Shown: in pieces, positions 1-11,832 of the stretch
Position numbering within the stretch: position 1 is the first letter of the stretch
Layout of the letters: each line of letters starts with the position of its first letter
Source of the DNA: Aporrectodea caliginosa
Taxonomy: Eukaryota > Annelida > Clitellata > Crassiclitellata > Lumbricidae
Assembly: GCA_020284085.1 (NCBI GenBank)
Contig: JACEVL010000146.1
Coordinates: forward strand, 326,001 to 390,000
Direction: 5' to 3'
Length of the DNA stretch: 64,000 nucleotides
Made by a program: the position numbers and the translations under genes
Notes under the pieces: model-generated
Told to the model about the DNA's origin: nothing
What the model saw: only the letters and a program-made list of their open reading frames with translations
Databases searched by the model: none

Positions 1-60
1 CTCAGTTAAGTGCACGACAAATTTCAAGAACACTGTTGAACGTTTTCAGTAAAAATTGGT

Positions 61-460
61 ATGTCCTAAAATTTGTGCAATGGGTCTTAAGTATCACTGT
101 CCAAAAAATTGGATATGGTGTTTATGTCCAATTATTTTGACATTGGATGAGAAAAAATTGTTTAAAGTCTTTCTTATGACCCAATGTCCAATTTTTTGGA
201 CATTCACAAACAGTTTTTATTTGCCCACCCAATTGTAACGAAGTTTCAAAAAGTTAAGTATTTTAGCTGTTGTTGACCCCGAGGCTGCTGGTGTTGACCC
301 CGAGGCATTTCGTGTTGACATCTTGACTACTAGGCCATATTACATTAGCACTGCATTTACATTAATAAGATAGGCCTAAACTAATATTTTTTAAGTTATT
401 GGTAGGCCTATAATTTATGCAATCCGAATTACCCATTGTCCAAAATTTTGGACGTGCCGA
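61..460. repeat. Cluster of TGTCCAA...TTGGACA palindromes
   Basis: Several near-palindromic copies of a core like TGTCCAATTTTTTGGACA occur near 99-118, 127-146, 184-204 and 437-456. They are spaced irregularly and no gene is visible. They could be the ends of small foldback elements or binding-site-like repeats; I do not recognise the family. Confidence 0.5.
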
Positions 461-589
461 AAATCAAGGATTATATTTATATTCAATGTCGTAAAGTGTT
501 GCAATTGTGGCATTTTTGCCAGGGACCACCCCGGGTTTTTGGGCCTCCCTGTTTTGGACCACCCTTGGGCTGTGATTTTCTGCTTGGTC

Positions 590-972
590 GCCGACCTAGC
601 CCGTGGTATCCTAGGCCTTGGTGTCCTAGCCCGTGGTATCCTAGCCCGTGGTATCCTAGCCCGTGGTATCCCAGGCCTTTGGTGTCTTAGCCCGTGGTAT
701 CCCTAGCCCGTGGTATCCCAGGCCTTGGTGTCTTAAATAAATAAATAAATAAATAGTGGAGATTATAGTGCCGTTATTCGTAGGCATGCAGTCGATGACT
801 CGAAGCCACGATTCAGAAGCACTTGCAGTCTTAGCCCGTGGTATCCCTGCCCTTGGTCTCCTGCTAGGCCTTGGTATCCCTGCCCCTTGGTATCCCTCCT
901 AGCCCATGGTATCCCTGCCCTTGGTATCCCTGCTAGGCCTTGGTATCCCTGCCCTTGGTATCCCTGCTAGGC
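590..972. repeat. Minisatellite, about 16-bp unit (CTAGCCCGTGGTATCC-like)
   Basis: Tandem copies of CTAGCCCGTGGTATCC alternate with the variant CTAGGCCTTGGTATCC. They are interrupted by a short TAAA tract (736-755) and by unique DNA at 756-830. A short open frame across the first copies follows from repeat composition and is not a gene. Confidence 0.8.
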
Positions 973-1007
973 TTGGTGTCTGGTGTCCTACCCCTCTCCT
1001 TGCTGGG

Positions 1008-1079
1008 TATAAATAGAGGCGCGCCTTGTGTTCTGGGAGGAGTCTTGCCTGTTGTGATGGTTGATGTGTGGTGAATAAA
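1008..1079 (+). promoter_or_regulatory. TATA box plus polyadenylation signal, LTR-like arrangement
   Basis: A strong TATA box (TATAAATAG, 1008-1016) is followed 58 bp after its last base by AATAAA (1074-1079). A promoter and a poly(A) signal this close together are typical of the U3-R-U5 part of an LTR retrotransposon. I find no second LTR, primer-binding site or gag-pol reading frame, so at best this is a solo LTR. A chance arrangement is possible. Confidence 0.35.
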
Positions 1080-1317
1080 GATCGTCTTCGAACTACGGTG
1101 TTGAATCTCTTGGGGGTTGACGACCGCTTGCTACGGCTCGCCGACTGACAGACTGATTACAGCTTTGTTGTGTGGAACAGGCCATTCTCACTTAATTCCA
1201 CCCCAATTGCTCATGTTGAATTGATCATCTGACCAGTAGGTGCTTCGGAATTGCCATGGCAATGAAATTCTCAATGCATTGCTGCAGGAAAGAGAGTTTC
1301 GACGATTGCCCTGCCTG

Positions 1318-1662
1318 TTTGGCCTGTACTCTATCGGATTAGCTTTGTAACACTACCGGTTTGGCCCTGTACTCTATCGGTTTTGCCCGGTACTCTATCG
1401 GTTCTCTATCGGTTGGCTTGTACTCTATCGGTTTTGCCTTTGTAATTTATCGGTTTGGCCTGTACTCTATCGGTTTGGTTTTGTACTTGTATCGGTTTGC
1501 CTCGCACACTCTATCGGTTTGCCCTGTACACCCGGTTTCTTGGTCTGCCCTGTATACCTCTATCTGGTCTGGCCCTGTACACTCCATCCTATTGCCTTCC
1601 ACACTCTCTCGGTTCTGGCTCCCACACTCAATCTGGTCTGTCTCGTACTCTATCGGACCTTG
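1318..1662. repeat. Minisatellite, about 20-bp unit (GTACTCTATCGGTTTGGCCT-like)
   Basis: Imperfect tandem copies of a unit containing TGTACTCTATCGGTTTGGCC become more diverged towards 1660. The overlapping open frames here are repeat translations (LYSIGFA-like periodicity), not genes. Confidence 0.8.
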
Positions 1663-1678
1663 TTAGGATAATAAAAAC

Positions 1679-1925
1679 GGAAATCGTTAAGCTATCCTAT
1701 CCTGATTCTCCTCCTGCGTCATCACTTGACCACCAGCATCACTCCCGATTGCCACCTTATCACCATTCTGTCTCCTCGGCTTGACCTCCCCGGATTCTGA
1801 TATGGCATCGGAACGGACAAACCAACCTTATTTGATATAGCGCCGTTAAATAAGCTGGTCTCGCTAACGCGGCTTCTTAGTGGCATTGAGAAATGTCGAA
1901 GATTTACATTGCAGTTAAGTTATCA
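1679..1925 (+). mobile_element. Non-LTR retrotransposon 3' end (family B)
   Basis: The segment encodes KLSYPDS followed by a His/Pro-rich stretch, then a non-coding tail with TAGCGCCGTTAAATAAGCTG and GAGAAATGTCGAAGATTTACAT. Closely similar segments lie at 59445-59790, 53006-53120 and 53225-53370. The coding part matches the very C-terminus (KxKLFKLSYPD-type) of LINE reverse-transcriptase ORFs. This is a 5'-truncated copy, with the 3' tail pointing right. Confidence 0.6.
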
Positions 1926-2149
1926 TAGGATGCATTGGTATCAACACATGACGGGTCTTGACGACTAAATACTATACGACCTAAGTCCTTTGGCATTCCC
2001 GTTTCCCCAAAATGGTTCACCTGGATTGTTGTTGGATAACTTGTTGGCAAAATGTCCTTCAGCAAAAGAACGTTGGGACCCCGCCTCTATTGACTACTGT
2101 TCACAAATGTGAAACAGTATATCAGGTGAACAAATACTTATGGTGCATC

Positions 2150-2500
2150 CGGTTGACTGTCACAAGGGTGCGTGGTGGTCTAGAGTTTCGTGGGCTGGAC
2201 TGTCAACGCAGAGGCTCGAGGTTCAAATCACTACCAAGGTAAAGAAATATTCATTCCGAAATGTCGGAATTTTGCGCCCCCTAGCGAACTTACCTACAAT
2301 GAGTTAACTGGCCTTACAATGAGTTAACTGGCCTTACAATGAGTTAACTGGTCTTACACTGCCAGTGTGAGCTGCGGGGAGAGGATTGGCCACCCGCCCT
2401 CATATGCCGAGTCTAAGCAGAATGAAGACGCTAGCACTTCATACCAATGGCTGCCTCTCGGGGTTTAACCTAACGGTGCTACTCTTTTCTTCTTGCATGG
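2150..2500 (+). mobile_element. tRNA-derived SINE (SINE-1)
   Basis: The head is tRNA-like: GGTCTAGAGTTTCGTGGGCT, the anticodon-loop-like CTGTCAA, and a B-box-like GAGGTTCAAATC. The body and tail (GAGAGGATTGGCCA, CTCATATGCC, GGCTGCCTCTC) are shared with the copies at 47856, 51825, 61990 and others. The middle carries a local triplication of a 22-bp unit (AATGAGTTAACTGGCCTTAC, 2291-2356) that the other copies lack. Confidence 0.7.
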
Positions 2501-2584
2501 GAGACATTGACTCCGTGACTGAAGATCTTCGAGGCAGACCTATAGCCAGCGATGGGTCGATGGACCATGTGCCCAAGTACAGAA

Positions 2585-2720
2585 GGTATCGTAATCTCGA
2601 GATATCTACAGTGTCCAAAAAGCGAAGTCGCGTGAACCAGCTTATACATGGATGCTCAGTCAAATCAAAATTCATAGGCAGATAAGAGCGGAATCGGTTC
2701 CATGTCAAGATATAAAGGTT
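2585..2720 (-). mobile_element. Non-LTR retrotransposon 3' end (family A)
   Basis: Read on the minus strand this has the family A order: GACATGGAACCGATTCC, CTGCCTATGAATTTTGATTT, AAGCTGGTTCACGCGAC, GCTTTTTGGACACTGTAG, then a GATTACGA tail. Related copies lie at 16808-16985, 23295-23400, 50600-50890, 56090-56265, 57290-57385 and 63140-63240. Confidence 0.6.
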
Positions 2721-3137
2721 TGCATGTATACCTCTTCAATCTTCAACAACGCTTGTGCTCCAGTGTCTCATGAAGAAGTCACAAATTCGGCTCGTTCACC
2801 GGTTTGGCTGCATTAAATACAATAACTGAAGACGGTTGTAATAATGTAATTGTACTATTGTCATTGTGATCTGACAGATAAGAGCGTGAATTAAAATAGT
2901 GGCAGCATGAAAGGAGAGGCAGCGGCGGATAGTACGGAGCTGAGTGACGGTTGCATTTTTAAATTAAATATTCGTTTAATTGCAAGACCAGACGACACAC
3001 CACAACTAGGCACAGTCAATGGCTAACTTTTTGCAAGATTGTCGTTCGAATTCTTACTAAGAAGGAGAACTAATGACTTGTTCCTATGGATATAATAGAT
3101 GATATGACGAATTAATTAAGTGTAAGTTTTTGTCTTT

Positions 3138-3593
3138 GGGGCCGTCCATAATGACGTCACGCACCTAGGGAGGGGGTCGGATATTTGTGACGAAGTGTGA
3201 CATGGGGTGGGGGGTCTGAGTGGTGTGATGTCACACCAGGTCTATGTAATTAAATTTAACAATTAACAACAATTTAATTTTAACAATAACAGCACTAATT
3301 GTGAGTATTAAATTTTCATTATTTTTTTATTATTTTAATGTATACGGGCACCATTATTAATAATTTTCTAATTATTTCAATATTTGGTCACCGTTAGATT
3401 TTAAAATATGCATGTTCTCCCTATTTGTTCCACGAAAGAGCATTTTGCTTCGCCATGGAAATTGGGTTTTAGGGGGGGGTCAGAGCTTTGTGACGTCATT
3501 TTTCAAAGGGGTGTTACTTTTTGACGAAGTGTGACGAGGGGAGAGGGGTTCAAAATCGGCCAAAATTGCGTGACGTCATTTATGGACGGCCCC
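3138..3593. mobile_element. MITE with GGGGCCGTCCATAA terminal inverted repeats
   Basis: The left end, GGGGCCGTCCATAATGACGT, and the right end, whose reverse complement is GGGGCCGTCCATAAATGACG, form terminal inverted repeats of about 26 bp that continue into CACGC. The 456-bp interior is AT-rich and holds further paired motifs (GACGAAGTGTGAC near both ends) but no transposase. It is a non-autonomous DNA transposon. I cannot assign its superfamily securely because the target duplication is ambiguous (TTT on both sides). Confidence 0.75.
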
Positions 3594-5903
3594 TTTGTAT
3601 GGAAATTCTGACTTTGGTCGGGCGTTTCTTTCAGCTGGGAGACCATCAATTGCATATATAGGCTATTGCAGAGCGGACGGATGGCTCTGTTCAGCTACAG
3701 TAACACATAGGCATATGTACAATGCAATACAATACAATACAATACACCGCGTTTAACTTCTTCGTTGTGATTATCTGCTGAGTTGGAAACGAACAGATTC
3801 TGTTGCAGAATTCATTCCATAGGTGGCGTCTCGGTGAAGTCATGAAATTTGAAGCTATTGTTTACTTTCAGTCAGAGCAGGTCATAGCCTGTAGAAATTA
3901 CCCTTAAAGGATCAGCGCATTGTCTTCAAATGATGATCATCATCGTCATCATTATCATCGTCGTCATGACAACTACCATAAGCTATCTTTACCTTTTCAA
4001 CCTTTGCTCGGCTACTCATTTTTTACCGCTTGAATCGGTTGGCATGGTGACCGACAGCGTGATCAACTCGTTTCTTTTATCATCACATTCAGAGACGTAG
4101 GCTACCCTATATTCCATCATAGACCCTATTGAACCTGGACCTATTCCATCCTGCGCCCTATTCCACGCTGGACTCTATTCTAAACTGAAATTTGATAAGT
4201 GTCATTAGTAGCAATCGATCTCATCAATGTTAGAGGACTGAATGGTATGTATACTATCTACACATTAAACTACTATTTGTGACGTATACCCTATACACAT
4301 CTTCTGACCCGTGGAGTCATCGACTTCTGACTCATTTACGAAGATATTAGGTTTCAATGGATTTTTTTAAATATACCATCACCTCCGTTTCTTTCAATTA
4401 GAATGGGCACACTGTCAAAACTTAAAAGTTACTATACAAGCAAACAGTGTTTCCGTTAACGCCCAAATGGCCGGTTTTACGTCCGTAAAAAACGTCCAAA
4501 ACGTCAAAATTTTCAGTGTGATAGCTGAAAGCAATGAGCTACATCCTAAAAAATTCCAGGTCAGGGCGTAAATACGTCCTCTTTTTGGACTCTAACGGAG
4601 ACACTGCAAGCAAATGCATGAGGAGGAAACTTTTCGGAGAACGATCGAGTCTCAGTATAGTTATTGTACCTTTGAAAAGAAGTTTGCCGGGCCTAGAAAA
4701 TAAGACATGCTTGTGTTGGATTTCATGAGACACTCGTATACTTAGGAAGATGGCCTTCGCGGTTTGTGTACAGTTCGATCATGAGATTTGTGTCATTTCA
4801 GTGATTCAAACCGATGTCACAGTCTTAAAGCCGAAGCGCTAACCTCTTGTCCATTGTGCCGCATCTTTTTAAAAAAGGTTCTGCGCGCGCGCTCCTTGTC
4901 TATATATATATATATATATATATTATTCAGACTTTCATTTTAGGCCTGATGACTCTATGAAGTAGGATGCATATCTTACGTTAGTGATGTGATTGTCCAG
5001 AATTATCTACGTGATGACTCTGGGCAGGTATATACAGATCACACGAGGCAACACATGATCTGTTTCTCAGAAAGTGAAGCGAAACAGACACCGAAACTCG
5101 AGCAGGAAATGTTAACAGGTCACAATGTCTCTCTTGCGTGTTGATTATTGTCAAAACAGATAATGATCTGGTTCGGCAGTACTTGGACGAAATAATTTAT
5201 ATTACCTGGAATATTTATTGCGTCCATATAATTATGTAGGATACATTGTATAACACTAATAGAAGATTAGAGCAGAGCTGCAGAGAGACGAAGGTTTGGT
5301 ATAATTGCGCGATGGAAATTGCAAAACAAACCAGAAATAATTATAGCATTTGTCATTCGAAATGATGGAATATTGATGGATTTACTCACGAAATACGACG
5401 AATGCAAGAACTTTGAACACCTCTGTAACTGAAACTGTAATTGAACATTTGTATAACGCCACTCCGAGATTCAGAGGCGCTCCCGACCCAGGGCTCTAAC
5501 AAATAGGATAGGCTAGTCTTCAGGCGTTTCCGAAACAGAGGAAGAGACAGGCTGAAAGGCTGAGGAGCTCAAGACCTCTATCCGATGTCATCCAATTCAC
5601 CCTTTTCGGGAGCTGGAAACCTCTGTTCGTCTGACAGTGATGTTTGGGTATACGGAGCTGAGCTTGAAATAAGAAAGGAGAGGCAGACTACCTTTTCATT
5701 GACTTCAAAGGCCAGATATTGATCTCTAGTAGCCTACGGAGTGAGATCGATCATCTATGATTCCATGTAAGGTGTAAGGTCAATGTAAACGGTCCAGTTT
5801 TCACCAGCGGGGCAATACAGGTTACTTGAGATCAATGAATGTTAGTGGCTGTGTCAGTCTGTGAAACTATTTACTGACTATTCGCTATATGATATCTTCA
5901 CTA
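3594..5903. other. Intergenic stretch without recognisable genes
   Basis: The stretch holds only short simple repeats: CAATA units near 3721-3745 and a TA tract at 4901-4923. Two short open frames on opposite strands overlap at 4534-4733 and look like chance. Confidence 0.5.
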
Positions 5904-6015
5904 CATACATACATACATGTCTATATGTAGGCGGCAGGCCTATACTTCATTATATGTATAACCACCATTAAACATACATACATACATACATACATACATA
6001 ACATACATACATACA

Positions 6016-6046
<31 letters not shown>

Positions 6047-6104
6047 CATACATACATACATACATACATACATACATACATACATACATACATACATACA
6101 TACA

Positions 6105-6138
<34 letters not shown>

Positions 6139-6330
6139 CATACATTCATTATATATATACATACATACATGCATACATATATACATTCATACATACATGT
6201 AGATTTATTTTCATACATACATAACGTATATGTAAGCCTACCTGCATACATACATGTATACGTACTTACATATACATACATGAAAATAAATATGCAACTA
6301 TACGCATATACATACATAAATACATACATA
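5904..6330. repeat. CATA tetranucleotide array
   Basis: Nearly pure CATA repeats from about 5967 to 6133 are followed by degenerate ATACAT tracts to 6330. The open frames ([12 protein letters not shown]) are products of the repeat. Confidence 0.95.
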
Positions 6331-6657
6331 CATGCATTCTTAAAATGATGCATACAAAAGCGTGTAATGGAGTCAAACAGAAGGACCAGGAAGGTATGAA
6401 AGAACAATGACACAGAATAATTAGGCTATTCCAAATTCTGTCACCTGCTGTTTGATTTCGTGATTAAGACATACTATGTATAGGTCATCTGACGGTATTC
6501 GTTATTGTCGAATCACCCAAATTAATCACCAGTTGATATCACAGTGAAAAATCAATTTGACGTGTGCCCATTGAAAGCCACCAATAAAATAGATATATAC
6601 AATGTCATACATGTATATGTATTATACTGGTATTATAAAATAGATACAAGATTGGCA

Positions 6658-6661
<4 letters not shown>

Positions 6662-6750
<89 letters not shown>

Positions 6751-6762
6751 GAGAGCGAGAGA
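6662..6762. repeat. Compound microsatellite TA / GA / GACA
   Basis: Three abutting tracts run (TA)n, then (GA)n, then (GACA)n, ending in GAGAGCGAGAGA. Confidence 0.95.
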
Positions 6763-7244
6763 ACGAGTAGTAGGCTAAACACATTCATACTGGATAGTGC
6801 ATGTGCTAAAAAATACACCATATTTCTAGACGATTCAAAAACATCTTCACGTTTCTAAAAATTACAGAGAAAAACTCATTATACAGTATACAGTCGTCTG
6901 CTATTTTAGAAGGAACAATGACTTCATTAGTATTTCGATTCAAGAAAGAGTGTGAGCAGAATTACACATTTTAAAGTTTGTTAGAGAAACTTGCTTGGTA
7001 GTCTGATAAAATAATCAAACGGTGAAATAGAAATTAAAAATAGCATTTAAATAAACAATATAGAAATAACAATAGGAGAAGACAAAAGGCGAAACGACGC
7101 ACGATGAATGTGAACGATTATACATACTTATGTTGGATCCAGAAGCTGGCAACAGTGGTAAGGCAGAGGTCAGAGGATAACTTTACAATGTTGAGTAGCT
7201 TGTCAAAATGTTTGACGCCTTCGTCGATTTAATAATAATGACTC

Positions 7245-7455
7245 GGATGGTTTGAGGACCGTTTACAGATGGCCGCCCTGTCTCGCGCCGTCTGGTCTTC
7301 CCACCGACAGTGTACGGCCCTTGTGGTCATTATAGGTTAACTGGTTATAAGAGGGGCAGGTCTCCAAACAAATTTCTGCCCTGACGAGGATTTGAACCTC
7401 TGAGTTCTCGGCCGACAGTCAATCTGGCTAACCACTTGACAATGGCGCATCCCAT
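7245..7455 (-). mobile_element. tRNA-derived SINE (SINE-1)
   Basis: On the minus strand there is a tRNA-like head with AGTGGTTAGCCAGATTGACT and GTCGGCCGAG, then a B-box-like GAGGTTCAAATCCTCGTC, GGCAGAAATTTG, and a body with CACTGTCGGTGGGAAGACCA. These match the other SINE-1 copies. It lies directly left of the hAT element. Confidence 0.65.
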
Positions 7456-7500
7456 GCTGCGTTGTTTATCTATGAAGTATAATTACTACTGAGCAATAGG

Positions 7501-9057
7501 CAGTGGCGGCGCCAGACACTTTTTGTTACCAGGGCATAGCCAGGGCAGTCATACAAGTAACCAGTGCAGAGGTGATTTTTGGCAAGCGTGGTAGCGCGAG
7601 CTTATATGGTGACCATATGCATGGTGACCATTTCGCGCTACCGCGCCTCGCAAAAAGTCGGTCCTCTGTACTATTATACTTGTCAGGTCAGAGGCTCAGG
7701 TGGGCAAATCTTCCTGAAGCTGAACGCTTTTTCACATTTGTAAAGCAAAGTTTAACATCTCAGTAAACTTAGTACAGCATTACTAAAAATTACTCTTTTG
7801 GATAACATGCACAACAGTTTTCAAAAGCAACAAGCTCAACAAATAGAGCCATTGATTCAGGTATTGTTTACACATTTGCTCAAGTAACTCGTGTCATATG
7901 AGATGCAATTAAGCCTAGGGGTTAGACGTTGATTTATGTGCAGTTTGCGTGTGAAATGTAGACTTTATTATGGGATCCTAAGAAAGACAAGGGGTTTCAA
8001 CCACTAACCTTCCTCGGAATTTTTCACCCTGGTGTTTGCTACTGACAATAGGCCTCCCGCTTCCATCTTCTTCAAACGGACTACTAGGATGACATGGGTC
8101 CTGAGATAAAGTCATGCTCTTAATTAAAGGAAGCAGATGCTATATAGTGGAAGAGAAAAGTGTGCCCGGTCAGTATAGCGAAAGATCGACCCAGCTTAAA
8201 TAAATCACAGTCTGAGGTAGCAGTGGAACTGGAAGTAATGTCAATTTCCTCACCTCTAATGACGTCTATTTTCTATATACTTGGAAGTTGTCGGCACATC
8301 AGAGCAAAGTGAACTAATAGCTATAGCCTATATATCCACTTCTTCCTCCGCTGTATCTGCATTCTCCACAAACATCTGCAGCTGAAGGAATATCAGCATC
8401 TGAGGTTTGCATCTTAAAGAACAAATTGATGGAAGGAGTACCGACAACAGGAACCTCAATTTTCGACTTTCCTCTGCTCCTTTCTGAATGCCAGAACTGT
8501 ACATACTTTTCAAGGGATTCATTGCTGATGATGATAATTTTCGTCTACGTATTATATTTAAAAGTACGGTAAACGAATGAATATATAGTACCATGGCTTG
8601 TACAGAGACAATGTAGGAGACAGGCGACAGAGACAGCGATATATATATATATATAATAATACATATATTATATTATATGTGTATGCATAATTGCATATAT
8701 ACATAGAGAGAGACAGACAGTGAGACAGAGAGAGACACTCTGGAGCAGAGTGGATGCATGCCTCAATGGAAGAATCATCACTCACTGCCATGGCCGTATA
8801 TCGAGCGTGTCTCCATGTACAAACAACTGAGTGTTCGCTTCTACTGTGGTTCAAATATTCCGACACATGTGTTACAGTAGGTGAATGATAGACCACACAC
8901 GCACACGTCTGTGGACCTGCAGTTGTGTATCGTGTATCATGCTATAAAGCTGTATAGCAAAATTTTGGAGCCAAAATTTTGGCAGGGCAACGACCAGGGC
9001 AAAGGCTTTTTTACCAGGGCATTTGCCCTGGCATGCCCTGGTGTAGTGCCGCCACTG
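7501..9057. mobile_element. Non-autonomous hAT-type DNA transposon
   Basis: The left end is CAGTGGCGGCGCCAG and the right end is GTAGTGCCGCCACTG, an inverted-repeat pair with the CAGxGGCGG form typical of hAT elements. The element is flanked by the identical 8-bp word GCAATAGG (7493-7500 and 9058-9065), exactly the target-duplication length of hAT transposons. ACCAGGGCA-type subterminal repeats occur just inside both ends. No transposase domain is visible in the 1557 bp, so movement would have depended on a transposase supplied elsewhere. The exact duplication suggests a fairly recent insertion. Confidence 0.85.
7576..7656. repeat. Inverted repeat (hairpin) inside the hAT element
   Basis: The arms TTTTTGGCAAGCGTGGTAGC and GCTACCGCGCCTCGCAAAAA are near-complementary over about 25 bp. 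Between them lies a loop that itself contains TGGTGACCA twice. Confidence 0.7.
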
Positions 9058-9316
9058 GCAATAGGATAATCGTTTTAATGACTACATCAAAAGCATACAC
9101 CGAGAATTAGCCTACTTGTATCTGTGCTAATAGGCGACGACACTAATTAAGCAGAGATAATTACGAAGGTCCTTCCTCAGTTTTTCCTTTTCTGGTCCGT
9201 TCAGTGCAACAAACAACAGGCATTTCAAGTGCTTGCATCATTAGCAGCTGATGATGATGGTTTTGTCTGCGGCCTTGGTGATGACGTTGTCGCTATTGTT
9301 GATACTGTTGTTAACA

Positions 9317-9355
<39 letters not shown>

Positions 9356-9361
9356 TTGGTT

Positions 9362-9442
<81 letters not shown>

Positions 9443-9600
9443 ATGATGATGATGATGATGATGATGATGCTGCTGCTGCTGATGATGATGATGATGGCGA
9501 TGATGATGATGGCGATGATAATGGCGATGATGATGGCGATGATGACGATGATAATGACGACGAAAATAATGATGACAATGTCGATGATAATGATGAAAAT
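9317..9600. repeat. GAT trinucleotide array
   Basis: A nearly pure GAT/ATG tract to about 9480 is followed by a degenerate part with GCGATGATGAT units. It is open in several frames (poly-Asp, poly-Met, poly-Ile), which is expected from the repeat and is not evidence of a gene. Confidence 0.95.
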
Positions 9601-9619
9601 CATAGACAACAAACGAGGG

Positions 9620-10905
9620 ACTATTTCAATCGATCAATCAATCAGTCAATCAATCATATATTTCAACTTCAGATAGAAGGAAATCGATCTCTATGGTTTA
9701 CTAATTGAATTCAGAGACATGGATGGATGGACATTGGACAAATCTTGAGCCTCAGTTTACAGAACTATGTCTATACATATAGCGTCTGGAGTCAGGAAGT
9801 CTAAGAAGTAAGGATGGGGGACAATCTTTGAAGTTACGCCGAATGTCAATCAAAGGCATGACCTACGACTAGATGACGGTGTATATGCTTGTCATGCAAG
9901 GCTGCTGCACATCCTTAGTGACTCGATGGAATTCCGAACGCTGGCTCCTCTGCAACCTACGAATAACTGCTGGACGCAGTGGACGGTGAGGTTAGCGTGT
10001 GCTGCGAACTTCATCGGCCGTCGAAGTTCCCTCATCCTTATTCGTCAATGCAACATGCATGGTCCAGGACCTCAGAGTTGATGTGGAGAAATCGTTGGCT
10101 GAGCTCCGCTTATGTGTGGGAGACCGCCAGTGCATGGTGACTCCTTTGTTATATATGCACTGTTTGCTTAGTGTTGAATTTGTGATAAACAGCAAAATTT
10201 TATATAGGCTAGCGTAGTTGTAATTTTGTAATTGTAATTTTGTAATTGTAATTTTGTAATCACAGATTTCTGTGCTATACTGGTGTGGTAGTGTTGGTAA
10301 GGTTTTGTGAAGTACCTACAAGGGGCTACATTAGGTTTTTAGATAATTAACTAACCAGCACTTATCTTTCCTTTTCCTCTTAATTATCCTCCCCTCTTTC
10401 ACTTCCTTCTCCTCCATCATTCCCATCATATAACATGCCCCTGTTTCTTCTTTTCCTTTCTCCTCCTCCTCCTCCTCTTCTTCCTCTCCTCCTCCTTTTC
10501 TCGCCCTTTCTCTTCTCATTTCTCCTCTTTCTGATCCTCTTCTTGTTCTCCCTCTTATTCTTCTTCATCTTCTCTTCTATACCTAATCTCTTCATCACAT
10601 AACTTCTCTTCTTCTTCTCCTCTTCTTCACCTATCTTCTCATCTTCTTCTTGCTCTTGTTTTCCGTATTTGACTTTTTTACTTTTTATTGTAATTTCGCA
10701 TTCTATTGCATTGGCTCGACTTACTCATTACCATTTGCCTACATAAACTACTGCTATGTTGAATTTATTTCTTGTCCTCCCCATAGTGCTTCCTTCCTTC
10801 CCTCTAAATCTGTGCCCCTCCCCTAAACCCTCAACCAACGACAATACACTTAGACATCGATTTTCCAGGAATCGTTAAAACAGAGACTTTAAAATAACAA
10901 AATAC
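9620..10905. other. Intergenic stretch with minor repeats
   Basis: No gene is recognised. It contains three tandem copies of a TGTAATTTTGTAAT-like unit (10213-10261) and a CT-rich tract (about 10370-10660). Two opposed short open frames near 9992-10217 have no recognisable domain. Confidence 0.45.
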
Positions 10906-10909
10906 TTGA

Positions 10910-11832
10910 ATGTATAAATTTTTATTTAGCAAAACAATAATAAATTAATAAAAAAAATAGTTCACTTCCTTTTCTTAATCAATATTCCAACGGGAACTGC
11001 AGTCTAAGCAAGAGCAGTAACAGAAAACAATGCAGGGTTAAGCTATACAAATCACACATAATCTTGGGTAGTTACAAAGTACCCTCACAAAACGTGACCC
11101 TGTAAAAGAAAACAATGGCACATAGGCACTGGTTTCCAATATTCAAACAAAGCACTAGGTTATTCTAAAATTTTCGTCCAAATCTGCTCTTCGAAATTTC
11201 AAGTGATTAAACGGACTTCAAAATGTTAACGACAAAAAGCAAGTAAGAAATACTATTTAAAAAATATATGCATAATAAAGTCGCCCTAACTACTGTACAA
11301 ACGGCGTTCAATACATAAATGAGCTTCTTGAGTTGTTAAGCAAAGGCACCTGAACAATGAGGAGAACAATGTACAATGGGAACAATGCATGTCAGTTGCC
11401 ATGGCGCCGCAGTGGATGATTGAGTTCCCCCCGTTGTCGATGTTCGTCATGAAATGAGGTATGTGTGTACATGGACATTTATATAGCGCATCTATAGAAA
11501 CATATCAAAAGCACAGACCTATTAGTTATAACAAAGCAGAGCTCTAATACTCGTGAATATCATATTGCCTAATTTTGCTACTTATTTCGCTGCATTGTAC
11601 GTGCAAAAGGAGTCTAGTAAAATAGAGCCAGGTAATCGTAGTATTTACTTAGCTTAACTAAGTCAGAAATGCAGTTAAAAATCGTCCAACGTGCTAAGTA
11701 ATAGGCTAATAAATGGATTTCTGAGTTTTATGACCCGTTGACAGACACCTGTTAAACAATTTTTGCAGCGGTACCTGAATATGTTAAGCCTAAACGACTG
11801 GTAAGAGTTCAGTTCTGTCTTGTTTAGAGCGT
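10910..11832 (-). other. Probable 3' UTR of the SoxC gene
   Basis: This is AT-rich sequence directly downstream of the SoxC stop codon on the minus strand, ending near an AATAAA hexamer. No open frame or mobile-element hallmark is visible, which fits a long single-exon SoxC transcript. The extent is inferred. Confidence 0.5.
10921..10926 (-). terminator. AATAAA polyadenylation signal for SoxC
   Basis: Minus-strand AATAAA lies about 0.9 kb downstream of the SoxC stop codon. It is the clearest hexamer in a suitable position; usage is inferred. Confidence 0.5.

Noticed and set aside
5904..6330. CRISPR-like array
   Set aside because: Tandem simple repeats with no spacers; the genome is animal-like.
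9229..9708. Poly-Asp protein
   Set aside because: Translation of a GAT array; no non-repetitive flanking coding sequence.
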